A stretch of DNA of 64,000 nt from NCBI GenBank assembly GCA_963760285.1, contig CAVXCI010000004.1:62001-126000 (forward strand). Direction: 5' to 3'. The notes under the pieces were generated by a model. That model had not been told where the DNA came from. It did no database searches and worked only from the letters and a program-made list of their open reading frames with translations. The DNA is from PALSA-278 sp963760285. GTDB lineage: Bacteria; Acidobacteriota; Terriglobia; Acidiferrales; UBA7541. Positions 52,737-61,735 of the stretch are shown in pieces. How positions within the stretch are numbered: position 1 is the first letter of the stretch; every line of letters starts with the position of its first letter. The translations under genes were made by a program, and so were the position numbers.

Positions 52737-53309
52737 TTGCTTAAGAAAACCCTATACAAGATCGGCGGCCCTCCCAGCGATCTTGATTTCGAGAAGGCGC
52801 TGATGTTTTTCCACGCTTATATGTACGGTCCGCTGCAAGGCAAACTGCGGCTCTATAGTGCCCGCGAGGTGCGGCCTCCTAGTGCGGCGATGTCATCCGA
52901 CTGGGAAGTTTTTGCTTCGATTCTAGTCCGGGATGTCGGAAAGAAGCTGGCGGCGGGCGTCGACTTGTCACAACATGAAGTAAAGTCAGCATTCAACGGC
53001 GGGAGCTACGAATATCAATACCATAAGGATACCGGTAAGGAAAAACTAAGGACGGACGCGAAGGTAGGCCATTTGTTTTTCGACCACCGAAATGATCTGG
53101 GGCATGTGGACCTGCGCTATGCTCATGGAAGCGACATGAAGGAATTCTTCCGAAAATGGATCGAGGAATACCCCGACCCGTATCCCCAGCGGTACCGCAA
53201 GAACATCCCCTTCACCTGGGTCAAAAAGAATGCAACATTGCTAATGACCCTGGAAGATGGCGAAGTCACGTTCCCTAAGACAGCCCCAACCCCCGCGACA
53301 GCAAAATAG
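52737..53309 (+). CDS. Candidate type II restriction endonuclease
   Basis: A 190-residue protein behind the methylase with a TTG start (no in-frame ATG nearby; the ATG at 52719 leads only to a short frame). It has no signal peptide. A possible PD-(D/E)xK core is VRD (Asp66), then SQHEVKSA with Glu81-x-Lys83; GGSYEYQYH and LGHVDLRYAHG follow. No family is recalled with certainty. Position in a vsr-methylase unit suggests the matching nuclease; without it this would be a solitary methylase. Confidence 0.6.
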   Translation: MLKKTLYKIGGPPSDLDFEKALMFFHAYMYGPLQGKLRLYSAREVRPPSAAMSSDWEVFASILVRDVGKKLAAGVDLSQHEVKSAFNGGSYEYQYHKDTGKEKLRTDAKVGHLFFDHRNDLGHVDLRYAHGSDMKEFFRKWIEEYPDPYPQRYRKNIPFTWVKKNATLLMTLEDGEVTFPKTAPTPATAK

Positions 53310-53407
53310 AATAGAATCCTCACCAATTCTTGGATGGGGCCTCCGGATTTCAGAAATTAATGCACCGCCAGCAAAAGCGAGTTTGGGTGAATCTGCCGGG
53401 CAGGAAG

Positions 53408-54115
53408 CTACTTTACAAACAGGCCTTCGCGGATCTGGTCGCGGCCCACGTAGGTTTTGGCGGAACGGTAGCGGCTGAAGAGTTGCAGGACCTCGCGATT
53501 CTGGAAGACGCGCGTGCAGGCCAGCGGCGCGCTGGCGGAGAGCAATTCGATGCCGCCGGAAACCACGCGGTAGCGATGGAAGGAATCCGGAGGCCGGCTG
53601 TGAAATATCGCCAGGACGCAGCCGCCGGGACGCAGCATCTCAAAGAGCCGGGCGGCGATTCTCGCCGTCAGCGCGTCGCTGACGTAATCGAATAAATCCC
53701 AGGCCAGGACCGCGTCCATGGATTCCTCCGGGAACTCCAGCGCGGTTTGCAGAAATCCCTCGGCCAGAACGGCGGGAGGAGGAGGCGTGGGACGGCTGTT
53801 CTGCTGCGCGGCGGCGGCCTGCGCTTCCTGCGCCACCTGAAAATCCTTCCACTCGCGGAGCAAATCCTCCACGGAAACGCGGAACCCGCGCTCCAGAAAC
53901 GTGGTGATGGTGGGCTGCGAAGCGGGACCGAGGTCCAGCAGCGACCCGCCGGGACGGTCCCCCACCAGCCAGAACAGATCCTTCAATCCATACGAGGGGC
54001 GCACGCCGGGCGGAGTAGCGGCGGCAGCGGCGGCGCGCTGCGGGGAAATTCCCTGTCCGGAACCGGAAGGCATCGAGGGCGAATCGCTGGCCAGGGTTTT
54101 GTTCATCCAACCCAC
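53408..54115 (-). CDS. Class I SAM-dependent methyltransferase-like protein
   Basis: A 235-residue protein with a disordered N-terminus (Ser/Pro/Ala-rich to about 40), a divergent SAM motif GGSLLDLGPASQPTITTFL, MDAVLAWDLFDYVSDALTAR (motif IV-like) and MLRPGGCVLAIFHSRPP (post-II). Starts three bases after the bactofilin stop, hence cotranscribed. The substrate is unknown; ATG 54106 is an alternative start. Confidence 0.75.
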   Translation of the reverse strand: MGWMNKTLASDSPSMPSGSGQGISPQRAAAAAATPPGVRPSYGLKDLFWLVGDRPGGSLLDLGPASQPTITTFLERGFRVSVEDLLREWKDFQVAQEAQAAAAQQNSRPTPPPPAVLAEGFLQTALEFPEESMDAVLAWDLFDYVSDALTARIAARLFEMLRPGGCVLAIFHSRPPDSFHRYRVVSGGIELLSASAPLACTRVFQNREVLQLFSRYRSAKTYVGRDQIREGLFVK

Positions 54116-54118
54116 GCG

Positions 54119-54667
54119 CTAGATTCCTTCACCCGCAAGCTTGGCGAGCGGAGGCGCTCCCAGCGCCGGCGGACCGGCGGGCGTCCGGGACGAAGCCGGG
54201 GCGGCAACAGCCTTTTCCACGGCTCCATTGCCGCGGGTCATTTCCACGCGGCCGGAAAAGCGCGCGCCTTCGTCAATGGCGATGCGCGGTCCGATGAGCT
54301 GCCCGGAGACCTCGCTGGAGGAATGCAGATGGATGCGAACTGTCGCGCGAACTTCGCCTTCCACCGTTCCCTGAACGGCCACTTCGCGCGCTTCCACGTC
54401 GCCGCGAATCACCGCGCCGGGGCCGACCGTCAAATCAGCGTTGCGCAGGTGGATGGGCCCGTCCAGCGAGCCTTCGAAAAACAGCGCGGAATCCCCTGAA
54501 ATTTCTCCGCGAACGCGAAGCCCGGGCAGTATGCGCGAGCCACTGGGAGCCGTCTCCTGCCGCGTCACGTGCCGCGCCGCGGGAGCGGGATCGAAAACCG
54601 GCGGCGCAGTGGGAGGCATGTTCTCCGTGGGAGAAGAAAAGCGTGAGTCAGTCTGTTTGCGCCACAT
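54119..54667 (-). CDS. Bactofilin
   Basis: A 182-residue cytoskeletal protein: polar N-terminus, then the right-handed beta-helix bactofilin domain (GLRVRGEISGDSALFFEGSL, VTVGPGAVIRGDVEAREVAV, VRIHLHSSSEVSGQLIGPRI) and a Pro/Ala tail. Bactofilins polymerise without nucleotides at membranes and organise cell-wall enzymes or polarity. Start at 54667 set by AGGAG. Confidence 0.9.
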   Translation of the reverse strand: MWRKQTDSRFSSPTENMPPTAPPVFDPAPAARHVTRQETAPSGSRILPGLRVRGEISGDSALFFEGSLDGPIHLRNADLTVGPGAVIRGDVEAREVAVQGTVEGEVRATVRIHLHSSSEVSGQLIGPRIAIDEGARFSGRVEMTRGNGAVEKAVAAPASSRTPAGPPALGAPPLAKLAGEGI

Positions 54668-54730
54668 GGAAATAGCTCCTACAGGAAATAGTGCCGCCCC
54701 GCGGCCCGCGCAACACATCGGAAGGGTTGA

Positions 54731-55504
54731 CTATAGTACAGGCAAGCTTATCAGTAAACTGGAGAAGCAGAAAAAAGAGAAAATTCCCGGGTCGCCGGAC
54801 CATGTTACCGGCGCGGACACGTCCCCGCGCAGCCAACTCCAGTCCGAGTTGGCCGTGGGAGCCTGATGGCGGAGTTCCCACATGGCCACCACCATCCCCA
54901 CGCTCTCATGGAAGAAATGCTTGGCGGCGGGACGGGACTTCCACCACGAATTGGGATCGTAGGAATAGTCGGCGGCGGCAATCACCCGGAAGTGAATGTC
55001 CGCGGGCAGCACGCGCTGGCAGATGTAATAGGTGCGGCGGGAATGATAATTCGCCGCCACCCACAAAATGTGGTGCCAGCCCTGCTGCTGAAAAAATGGG
55101 ACCAGCTGCACCGCTTGATCGCGCGTATCCGTCGGCCGCAGCGGCAGCACGATGATGGCGCTCTGCGGCACGCCGTGGTCCATCAGGTCGCGCTCCATCA
55201 ATTCGGCAAGGTTCAAATGAGGCCGAAGCTGGAAATCGGTGGCCACGATTCGCGGCGCCCATCCCTGATGATAGAGATTGGCCGCTTCCGCGGAGCGTTC
55301 CGCCAGGTAGTTGTCCCCCTGGACCACGATGGCGTCGGCCTTTTCCGGCGCCTGCTCCACCACCCAGTACCATCCGGCCATCCGCAGGATCGGACGCCGC
55401 GCCATATAAAGAACCACCAGCAGTCCCGCGAATGCCAGAAGAAACATCAGCCGAAATATGACGCCGCCCCGCGAGTGCCGCGCCGCGCTGTCCGCGCTCA
55501 TCAT
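54731..55504 (-). CDS. YdcF/DUF218-type membrane-anchored protein
   Basis: A 257-residue protein: N-terminal transmembrane helix (IFRLMFLLAFAGLLVVLYMA), then a DUF218 Rossmann-like domain (ADAIVVQGDNYLAERSAEAA, GVPQSAIIVLPLRPTDTRDQ, HILWVAANYHSRRTYYI) and a Phe/Ser-rich end. The family (YdcF, SanA, ElyC) acts in envelope polysaccharide metabolism. It starts four bases after galT. Confidence 0.85.
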   Translation of the reverse strand: MMSADSAARHSRGGVIFRLMFLLAFAGLLVVLYMARRPILRMAGWYWVVEQAPEKADAIVVQGDNYLAERSAEAANLYHQGWAPRIVATDFQLRPHLNLAELMERDLMDHGVPQSAIIVLPLRPTDTRDQAVQLVPFFQQQGWHHILWVAANYHSRRTYYICQRVLPADIHFRVIAAADYSYDPNSWWKSRPAAKHFFHESVGMVVAMWELRHQAPTANSDWSWLRGDVSAPVTWSGDPGIFSFFCFSSLLISLPVL

Positions 55505-55507
55505 GCG

Positions 55508-56488
55508 TCAGAGGCTCGCGTCCAGCCGCCGCAGGTGGTCGGCGGCGGTTTCGGGAAGAAGGTCATTGATGTAGGTTTCTTTCAAGCTGTAGGACTTGGT
55601 GCGCGCCGGCACAATCGGAAGAATTTCAATATGCCAGTGGTAATCCGCCGCAATCGTTTTCCAGTATTCGCGGAGTGAGCCTTTTTTCTGCAGGTTGTTG
55701 GGCGCGGTGTGGATCACCATGTGATACGCGCCGGACACCTGCAGCAGGCGGCGCAGAGTCCGTCCCAACAACGCGGCCAGATGGCGCCGGTCAGCGCGGG
55801 GACGCGGAGTCTCGTACTGGTGATTGTGCGGACGGCCCATAATCCAGGTTTCGTAGGGAACGCGCGAAGCATAGGGACAAAACGCCAGGTAGTCGCCCTG
55901 ATTGTCCACTACCCGCTTCGCCGCTTTCACTTCCTGGCGCAGAATGTCGCAAAACACGCAACGTTCGTGCTCCGCGTACCACTCCCGCGCCGACCGCAAT
56001 TCATAAAGTATGCGCCGCGGCACAAACGTGGTGGCGATCACCTGCGAGTGCGGATGGTCCCATTCCTGCCCGGCCTCCGCGCCATGGTTGCGGAAGATGG
56101 TCACATATTTGAACCGCGTATCGCGCTTCAAATCCGCGATGCGCAGGGCGTAAGCTTCCAGGACGCGTTCAATCTCCTCATCGCTCATCCTCGCCAGTGT
56201 CTGCGCGTGGTTGGGGCTTTCGATCACCACTTCGTGCGCGCCGGCGGGATGCATGCGGTCATAAATGCCGGCGGCGGTGCGTTCCGGATTGCCTTCGATG
56301 CGATACAGCGGGCTGGCATGCGGTACAACGCGAACCTGCGGGAGACCTGACTCCGGGAGCGCCAGAAGTATTCGGCTGTCGTCCTGCCAGCCATCGCAAA
56401 ATGGACAACCATCGCCAGCTTGAACCTGATGATCGGCCTGCCCGGCGACTACCCAACTTCGCGTGATCGGGTCTTTTCGTAATTCCAT
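55508..56488 (-). CDS. galT: Galactose-1-phosphate uridylyltransferase-like
   Basis: A 326-residue HIT-superfamily enzyme: zinc Cys pair GCPFCDG, AGQEWDHPHSQVIATTFVPR with the nucleophile His in HPHSQ, FCDILRQE, YETWIMGRPHNHQYE and HWHIEILPIV. It exchanges UMP between UDP-glucose and galactose-1-phosphate; other nucleotidyl transfers (ADP-sugar phosphorylase) are possible for this bacterial subgroup. First gene of the galT-ydcF-bactofilin-methyltransferase row. Confidence 0.85.
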   Translation of the reverse strand: MELRKDPITRSWVVAGQADHQVQAGDGCPFCDGWQDDSRILLALPESGLPQVRVVPHASPLYRIEGNPERTAAGIYDRMHPAGAHEVVIESPNHAQTLARMSDEEIERVLEAYALRIADLKRDTRFKYVTIFRNHGAEAGQEWDHPHSQVIATTFVPRRILYELRSAREWYAEHERCVFCDILRQEVKAAKRVVDNQGDYLAFCPYASRVPYETWIMGRPHNHQYETPRPRADRRHLAALLGRTLRRLLQVSGAYHMVIHTAPNNLQKKGSLREYWKTIAADYHWHIEILPIVPARTKSYSLKETYINDLLPETAADHLRRLDASL

Positions 56489-56600
56489 CGTTTACTTAAA
56501 GGCTGCGTGAATTCATTGTGAACGCCATTCCGGAAGACCGCCCGGCGCGGCGCATGCCTATTTCCAATTGTAACGGAAAAGAGTTCACTTTGAAGAGACG

Positions 56601-57056
56601 CTAGCGGGTGTAATGGACTGGCGTCGGTCCCGCCTCCAACTCATGGCGATCCCAGATGGCGCCTTCGCGGCTAAAACTGGCCATTTCAAAATCCTGGGTA
56701 AGCTCCAGAGCGTCCGTGGGACAGGCATCCTCGCAAAGGCCGCAGAACATGCACCGGGAAGTATCGTACGTGAAACCGGCCAGCACCTTGCGGCGAGTGG
56801 CGTCGTCGCGGTGCCAGCCAACCACGATCAGGTTCTCCGGACACGCCAGCGCGCACAAGTTGCAGGCGATGCACAGCGTTTCGCCCGTCACCGGATTGAT
56901 GTTCAGCCGCGGCGCTCCCCGGTAGCGCTCGGCCACCATGGGACGCTCGAGCGGGTACTGCTCGGTATAGATATTCTTGGGCGCCTGGTAACGGAAAGTG
57001 AGCCACAGGCCTTTGAAGAGGTCCACCAGGAATACGCGCCGCAGCAATTCTCTCAT
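56601..57056 (-). CDS. nuoI: NADH-quinone oxidoreductase subunit I
   Basis: A 151-residue iron-sulfur protein with two 4Fe-4S motifs, CIACNLCALACPENL and CMFCGLCEDACPTDALEL, and the N-terminal FKGLWLTFRYQAPKNIYTEQ-type membrane-contact region. It passes electrons in complex I near the quinone site. It stands alone here, apart from other nuo genes. Confidence 0.93.
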   Translation of the reverse strand: MRELLRRVFLVDLFKGLWLTFRYQAPKNIYTEQYPLERPMVAERYRGAPRLNINPVTGETLCIACNLCALACPENLIVVGWHRDDATRRKVLAGFTYDTSRCMFCGLCEDACPTDALELTQDFEMASFSREGAIWDRHELEAGPTPVHYTR

Positions 57057-57144
57057 CGGCGGTCAGTTTGCCGTCTTGGGAGGGAGATGTCAAGGCGCGG
57101 TCCGCTCGACCTTCCGGCGTGGTAATCTGGCCGGGGAAAATTCA

Positions 57145-57609
57145 ATGGACCACGTGGATCCGCAAATGGATCTCCAATTCATGCGTGCGGCGCTGGAGGA
57201 AGCGCGGCTGGCGGCCCGCGCGGGAGAAGTACCCGTGGGAGCCGTGGTGGCCGTTGACGGTCGTGAGATTGCCCGCGCTTCCAATCGCACCCTCGCCGAC
57301 ACCGATCCCACCGCGCACGCCGAAATCGTGGCGTTGCGCCGCGCCGCTGCTGTAATCGGCAACCATCGCCTTTTGGACGCCACGCTCTACGTCACCATCG
57401 AACCCTGCGTCATGTGCGCCGGAGCCATGATCCAGGCGCGCATCAAACGCCTGGTTTACGGCGCGGACGACCCCAAGGGCGGCGCGGTGCGCTCATGCTT
57501 TGAAGTGCTGTCCAGCCCGCATGTAAATCACCGCATTGAGACTGTTGCGGGCGTACTAGAGGAGCAGTGCTCAGGAGTCTTGCAGGAATTCTTCGCCGGC
57601 AGGCGCTGA
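57145..57609 (+). CDS. tadA: tRNA adenosine(34) deaminase
   Basis: A 154-residue zinc deaminase: TAHAEIVALRRA (zinc His and catalytic Glu), TLYVTIEPCVMCAGAMIQ (zinc Cys pair), KRLVYGADDPKGGAV. It converts A34 of tRNA-Arg(ACG) to inosine; the substrate tRNA is encoded at 33117-33193. Start ATG 57145 fits family length; the frame opens further up without coding character. Confidence 0.93.
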   Translation: MDHVDPQMDLQFMRAALEEARLAARAGEVPVGAVVAVDGREIARASNRTLADTDPTAHAEIVALRRAAAVIGNHRLLDATLYVTIEPCVMCAGAMIQARIKRLVYGADDPKGGAVRSCFEVLSSPHVNHRIETVAGVLEEQCSGVLQEFFAGRR

Positions 57610-57731
57610 CGGTTAATTCCGGCTGCGCCGTCTGTGGGGCGCCGGCAAAGATTTTCTGGACAGTGCGGCTGCGGCCTCGCGTTGTGATGTTCCCGTGCCG
57701 TCTGGTAATCTGAATGCAGGTCACATCGTGC

Positions 57732-57821
57732 GGAGAGGTGTCTGAGCGGTTGAAAGAGCTCGCCTCGAAAGCGAGTGTCGGGGAAACTCGACCGTGGGTT
57801 CAAATCCCACCCTCTCCGCCA
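57732..57821 (+). tRNA. tRNA-Ser (anticodon CGA)
   Basis: Acceptor GGAGAGG (57732) pairs with CCTCTCC (57811-57817). The anticodon stem CTCGC/GCGAG encloses CTCGAAA (anticodon CGA); the long variable arm GTGTCGGGGAAACTCGAC and T-arm GTGGGTTCAAATCCCAC follow. CCA is encoded (57819-57821). Class II size fits Ser. Confidence 0.97.
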
Positions 57822-57877
57822 TCCTGTCTTTTCGGCCATCCCGCCTCCAGTCACATCCAGACCCGGAAGCTTGCCGT

Positions 57878-58075
57878 CTACAGTACCTCTTTCAGCTTCT
57901 TGGAAAGGTAGTCGAACGCATCGCGCGAGAGGATGGCGCCGTTCACGCGTCCGACCATTCCCCAGTTCCAAGTCCCCTTCACGACGCCTTGAACATAGTG
58001 GAACTCGCCTGGATGCCACCCCAGGAGTTCACCCGGAGATCCATCAAGGGCACACATAAACTGGCTGGTTGCCAT
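57878..58075 (-). CDS. Possible short gene or displaced 3' end
   Basis: A 65-codon frame (MATSQFMCALDG... ending AFDYLSKKLKEVL) overlaps the end of the next secreted-protein gene in another frame. Its composition looks coding (GWHPGEFHYVQGVVKGTWNW), but no ribosome site is clear. It could be a frameshifted C-terminus of the neighbour, which otherwise ends abruptly after YVCP. Confidence 0.35.
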   Translation of the reverse strand: MATSQFMCALDGSPGELLGWHPGEFHYVQGVVKGTWNWGMVGRVNGAILSRDAFDYLSKKLKEVL

Positions 58076-58892
58076 CCTGTGTCTTGCCATCGACGGTGCG
58101 GTTGCCTCTCGAATCGACAGTGCAACCCCCAAACGGCGGTTCGAATAGAGGCCCGATTACCTTCGTCGCCACCGAAGATGGAGGGGTGAGGCCGGGAAGC
58201 TTCGCCAGGACCGCTCCTTTGTCCGTGTTGCCGCTGATTTGAATAGCGTCGGAGGCGGACTGCCGCGTACAGTTTAAGATCAATCCGGATGAGTCCAGCG
58301 CGGAGTAGCTGTTTACCGTTGGCGTGCAATTCGCGGAATCGGGAGTTATCGTGAAGTCACGAATCGTGACTGAGGGCGGAGCTCCCACAGCATCATAAAG
58401 TAGCCTTACCGTGAACCTGAATGGATCGGAGCTAAACTCGATTGCCGCGTGCGCCGCGCCCTTGCTTTGCAACATGCACGCCTGCCACGTCTTAGCCATT
58501 CCCTGGTCGGCGCCGATTACAATGTGCGAGAGTATGGATAGGTTTCGTTTGTCCGACAAATCCAGTGCCTGCAAGGACGCCTGGTAATTTCTCCAATCGG
58601 AGCCTCTCGCGTGACCGCCCATCTGCACCGGAATGTCGTCTATGGCAAATCCAAGCTTGTGCCCGGCATCAAGCGCTTTTCCATAACTGTCGAAGGTGCT
58701 TTCAGACAGCCAATTCACAAAAGCCCGGGTCCTTATCTCCAGGGAGTCAGTGGAGCTATTGTTGAACATGCCATGTTCAAGAATCTGAGAGCACCCGCTT
58801 TGGGCAATGGCTCCAGCAGGAGCGGACAGCAGGATCAGCAATATCAACGACGTTCGAAGGACTTTAAACGATTTCACGCGTATGGCCTCCAA
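58044..58892 (-). CDS. Secreted protein of unknown function
   Basis: A 282-residue exported protein: signal peptide VLRTSLILLILLSAPAGAIA, then alpha-helical part (TRAFVNWLSESTFDSYGKAL, SDWRNYQASLQALDLSDKRN) and a beta-rich part with four or more Cys (NCTPTVN, LILNCTRQ, GGCTVDS). No domain recalled. Possibly frameshifted at its 3' end (see the overlapping frame). Confidence 0.7.
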   Translation of the reverse strand: MEAIRVKSFKVLRTSLILLILLSAPAGAIAQSGCSQILEHGMFNNSSTDSLEIRTRAFVNWLSESTFDSYGKALDAGHKLGFAIDDIPVQMGGHARGSDWRNYQASLQALDLSDKRNLSILSHIVIGADQGMAKTWQACMLQSKGAAHAAIEFSSDPFRFTVRLLYDAVGAPPSVTIRDFTITPDSANCTPTVNSYSALDSSGLILNCTRQSASDAIQISGNTDKGAVLAKLPGLTPPSSVATKVIGPLFEPPFGGCTVDSRGNRTVDGKTQDGNQPVYVCP

Positions 58893-59579
58893 AACGAGAC
58901 GGTTTGGCTAACCAAAAGTGATCCCAAGGCATATGAACTTTTATATGGGCATCACCAGATGCCGGCAACTCTCCATCCAGCGTGCGGAAACGCCATTCTG
59001 CCAGGCCATATGGAATGAAGCTCGCACTGGCCGCATGTTCATAGTCCGGAGCGCTGCCACGATATCCTGCCCGGAATTTCCGTCGCGGTCATGAATGATA
59101 TACCCGAAATTGATTCATGGCCTATCTCTTTTCCCGGCGCATGATGCATTCCCCACTCCTCCCGGCCGCTTCTCCATGTGTTGCCATTTTCATCCCGCGC
59201 GAATCGTCGTCCTTCGGCCGTGTGTCCCGGTTAACCCGGATCCGGCCCTGGTTTTCTTGCTGTTTGGGAATGATCCTTCGCCCGCCCATCGTCTGCTGGA
59301 GCGTGCCCCGCCCGGGCGGCGTCCGCTTGAACCCCGAAGACCCACGATGGCATTCTGGGCGCCGGCATATCTGTTCAAGGTTCCGTTCCAAATGAGACGA
59401 TCCCTTGAATTTAATGACCCGATCTGTGCTGGCGCCGCGGATGTGGCGCTTGTGGAAACTATTCAATATTGCACGGCCGGGTGGTATTCACTAGAATATA
59501 CTTCCGTGGGGTCAGTAATTGACCAGGCAGCCGAAACGAAAGCTTCGGCTGAGACTTCAATCAAATTGGAGGACGAAAA
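58893..59579. other. Intergenic, no convincing gene
   Basis: This 687-base divergent spacer has several long frames on both strands (for example 59095-59619 plus), but they are Pro/Arg-rich, lack ribosome sites and overlap each other. The last 20 bases carry the GGAGG of the outer-membrane gene. I see no RNA structure or repeat. Confidence 0.4.
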
Positions 59580-61067
59580 ATGCGCCGGTGTCTTTTTGTT
59601 GTGGGCTTGCTTCTCCTGACGGCTGGGGCTGCATTGGCTCAGGATGATTATCCGAAGGTGCAACTTGCGCCGACTTTTATGTATGTCCATTACAACCCTG
59701 GGGGGGACGCGGGCAGTCAGGATTGTTATGGAGGATCAGGCAGTATCGCTTACAACGTGAGCCACTGGTTCGGTCTGGCCGCGGATCTGGGCGGCTGTAA
59801 GGTGACCGGCTTGCCGGGCGGCTACAGCGCCAACAGTTTCACGTATCTGTTTGGGCCTCGCTTCACCTATCGCAACTCCAGCCGCGTGGAACCGTTCGTT
59901 GATGTCTATATCGGCGGAGACCGTCTGGGAGCGAGCTGCAACAATGGCAGTACGGGCTGCAGCGGCAGTACTTCCACTAACGCCTTCGCGCTGACCGCGG
60001 GCGGAGGACTGGACATCAAGGCGAGCCGCAGAGTCTCGATCCGCCTGGTGCAGGCGGAGTATTTGTATACGCGGTTTAACAATGGATCGTCGGCAACGAC
60101 CGGCGGCGGGAACAACAGCCAGAACAATTTCCGGCTGGAAAGCGGACTGGTGTTTAACTTCGGATACTCGAAGCCGAAGGCCCCCAACGCTGTGTCCGCG
60201 GCGTGCTCCGTGGACCAGAGCACCCTCATGGTGGACTCGAATCAGGCTGTGAAGGCCTCCGTGGCAAGTTCCAACTCTTACGGATTGCCCATGAACTATT
60301 CCTGGACGGCCACGGGCGGCAAAATAGAAGGGACTGGTGCGCAGGCTCGCTGGGATTCCACCGGCGTCGCGGCCGGGACCTACACTCTCACCGCGCGCGT
60401 GGACGACGGCCGTGGCGCTACGGCTTCCTGTTCGTCTGACGTAACGGTAAACGCCAAACCCGTTCCGCCGCCACCCACCATGTCCTGCTCTGTGGACCGT
60501 TCCCCAATTCTTGCGGGTGAACGCGCCACGATTACGGCGAGCACAAATGATCAGACCAACACGCCGCTCACATATCAATGGCAGGCCAACGGCGGCCAGA
60601 TCGTTGGCAGCGGTTCTTCCGTCCAACTGGATACCACTGGCCTCGCGCCCGGAGATTATATGGTCACCGGCCGAGTGGCAAACGGCAGCGGTGGCGCGGC
60701 GGATTGTTCCGCCACGGTCACCGTGCAAGCGCCCCCCGCGGCGCCACAGGCGTCCAATATCGGATCATGTACGTTCAAGCCGGGCAGCTCCAAGGTGGAC
60801 AACGTCTGCAAGCGTCTTCTCGACGATGCCGCCGTCCGTCTCCAGAATGATCCGAAGGCAACCGTGGTGCTGGTCGGCTATGCGGATCCGAGCGAGAAGA
60901 AACCGGACACCCTGTCGAAGACTCGCGCGGAAAATGCCTCGCAGTACCTTTCGAAAACGAAAGGCGTGGCGGAATCCCGCACGCAGTCGCGTACTGGCGC
61001 TGGCCAGGCGGGTGCGTCCAATTACCGCGTGGACATCATGTTTGTCCCCGACGGCGCATCCTACTAA
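59580..61067 (+). CDS. Outer-membrane beta-barrel protein with Ig/PKD-like repeats and OmpA-like end
   Basis: A 495-residue exported protein: signal peptide CLFVVGLLLLTAGAALAQ; residues 20-200 a beta-barrel (VQLAPTFMYVHYN, FTYLFGPRFTYRNSSRVEPF, LESGLVFNFGYSKP); two Ig/PKD-like domains, each with Cys pairs (AACSVDQSTLMV and MSCSVDRSPILA); C-terminal OmpA-like peptidoglycan-associated domain (VVLVGYADPSEKKPDTLSKT, RAENASQYLSKTKGV). It ties outer membrane to wall. Start set by GGAGG. Confidence 0.85.
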   Translation: MRRCLFVVGLLLLTAGAALAQDDYPKVQLAPTFMYVHYNPGGDAGSQDCYGGSGSIAYNVSHWFGLAADLGGCKVTGLPGGYSANSFTYLFGPRFTYRNSSRVEPFVDVYIGGDRLGASCNNGSTGCSGSTSTNAFALTAGGGLDIKASRRVSIRLVQAEYLYTRFNNGSSATTGGGNNSQNNFRLESGLVFNFGYSKPKAPNAVSAACSVDQSTLMVDSNQAVKASVASSNSYGLPMNYSWTATGGKIEGTGAQARWDSTGVAAGTYTLTARVDDGRGATASCSSDVTVNAKPVPPPPTMSCSVDRSPILAGERATITASTNDQTNTPLTYQWQANGGQIVGSGSSVQLDTTGLAPGDYMVTGRVANGSGGAADCSATVTVQAPPAAPQASNIGSCTFKPGSSKVDNVCKRLLDDAAVRLQNDPKATVVLVGYADPSEKKPDTLSKTRAENASQYLSKTKGVAESRTQSRTGAGQAGASNYRVDIMFVPDGASY

Positions 61068-61670
61068 TGGAGTTGACGGATAATTGATGTTGCTGGGTAG
61101 TGCGGGGAGTGGCAGGAATTCCTCTGCTGCTCTCCGCCGCCCAGAATATTCCCCGGCGCCAGCCTGGGGTTGCCGCGCAGGAACTGTGCCTCGGCACTCC
61201 TCCGAAACAGGCTAAGGCGCTCTCCTTCGTGCTGTGATGTGCCCCATATTCCCGATTTGGATCCGAGGAGCTAAACTCATAATGCGATTGGCGGCCTCGA
61301 TTCGGGCGGGACCTCATGAGTAAACCGCTCCTCGCTCCTTTTTTGCTCTGCGATCATGACGACGCGCCATGCGAGGGGAAACTACCGTTTCGGACTTCAG
61401 GCTTGGCATCACATTCCAACGTTTGAATTGGCAACCGCTGGCCTTCGCCCTCGGCGGCCTATCGGCCTTGATTGCTCATGCTATGCCGACCCAGGCCTCA
61501 TCGCCCAGGTGATACGTCAATTTGCGAGCGCATCCGGCATTCTCCCTGCATCCGGAACGTACGTGCTTCGCCGGGACGGCACGATGGAAGCGTATCCTGA
61601 GCGTGCAGACATTTAAGAAAGAGAGAGCGCAACCGTAGCGCAAATTGCACGCGCTCCGCCACTAGCCGCG
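61068..61670. other. Intergenic, possible 86-codon frame only
   Basis: There is no established gene. A plus-strand frame at 61356-61616 ends VLRRDGTMEAYPERADI and looks faintly coding, but it has no ribosome site or family. It may be a remnant. Confidence 0.35.
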
Positions 61671-61708
61671 AAAAAAAAGGCCCGGCAGCAGGCAGCGTGC
61701 CGGGCCTT
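61671..61708 (-). terminator. Rho-independent terminator of the epimerase gene
   Basis: AAGGCCCGGCA (61677-61687) pairs with TGCCGGGCCTT (61698-61708); on the minus strand eight T follow (61678-61671). It ends the gene at 61736. Confidence 0.88.
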
Positions 61709-61735
61709 CGAAATGGGGGAGGACCACCGTGCGGT

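Noticed and set aside
59095..59619. 174-codon ORF before the outer-membrane protein
   Set aside because: Pro/Arg-rich without signal or domain; it overlaps the ribosome site and start of the real gene in another frame.
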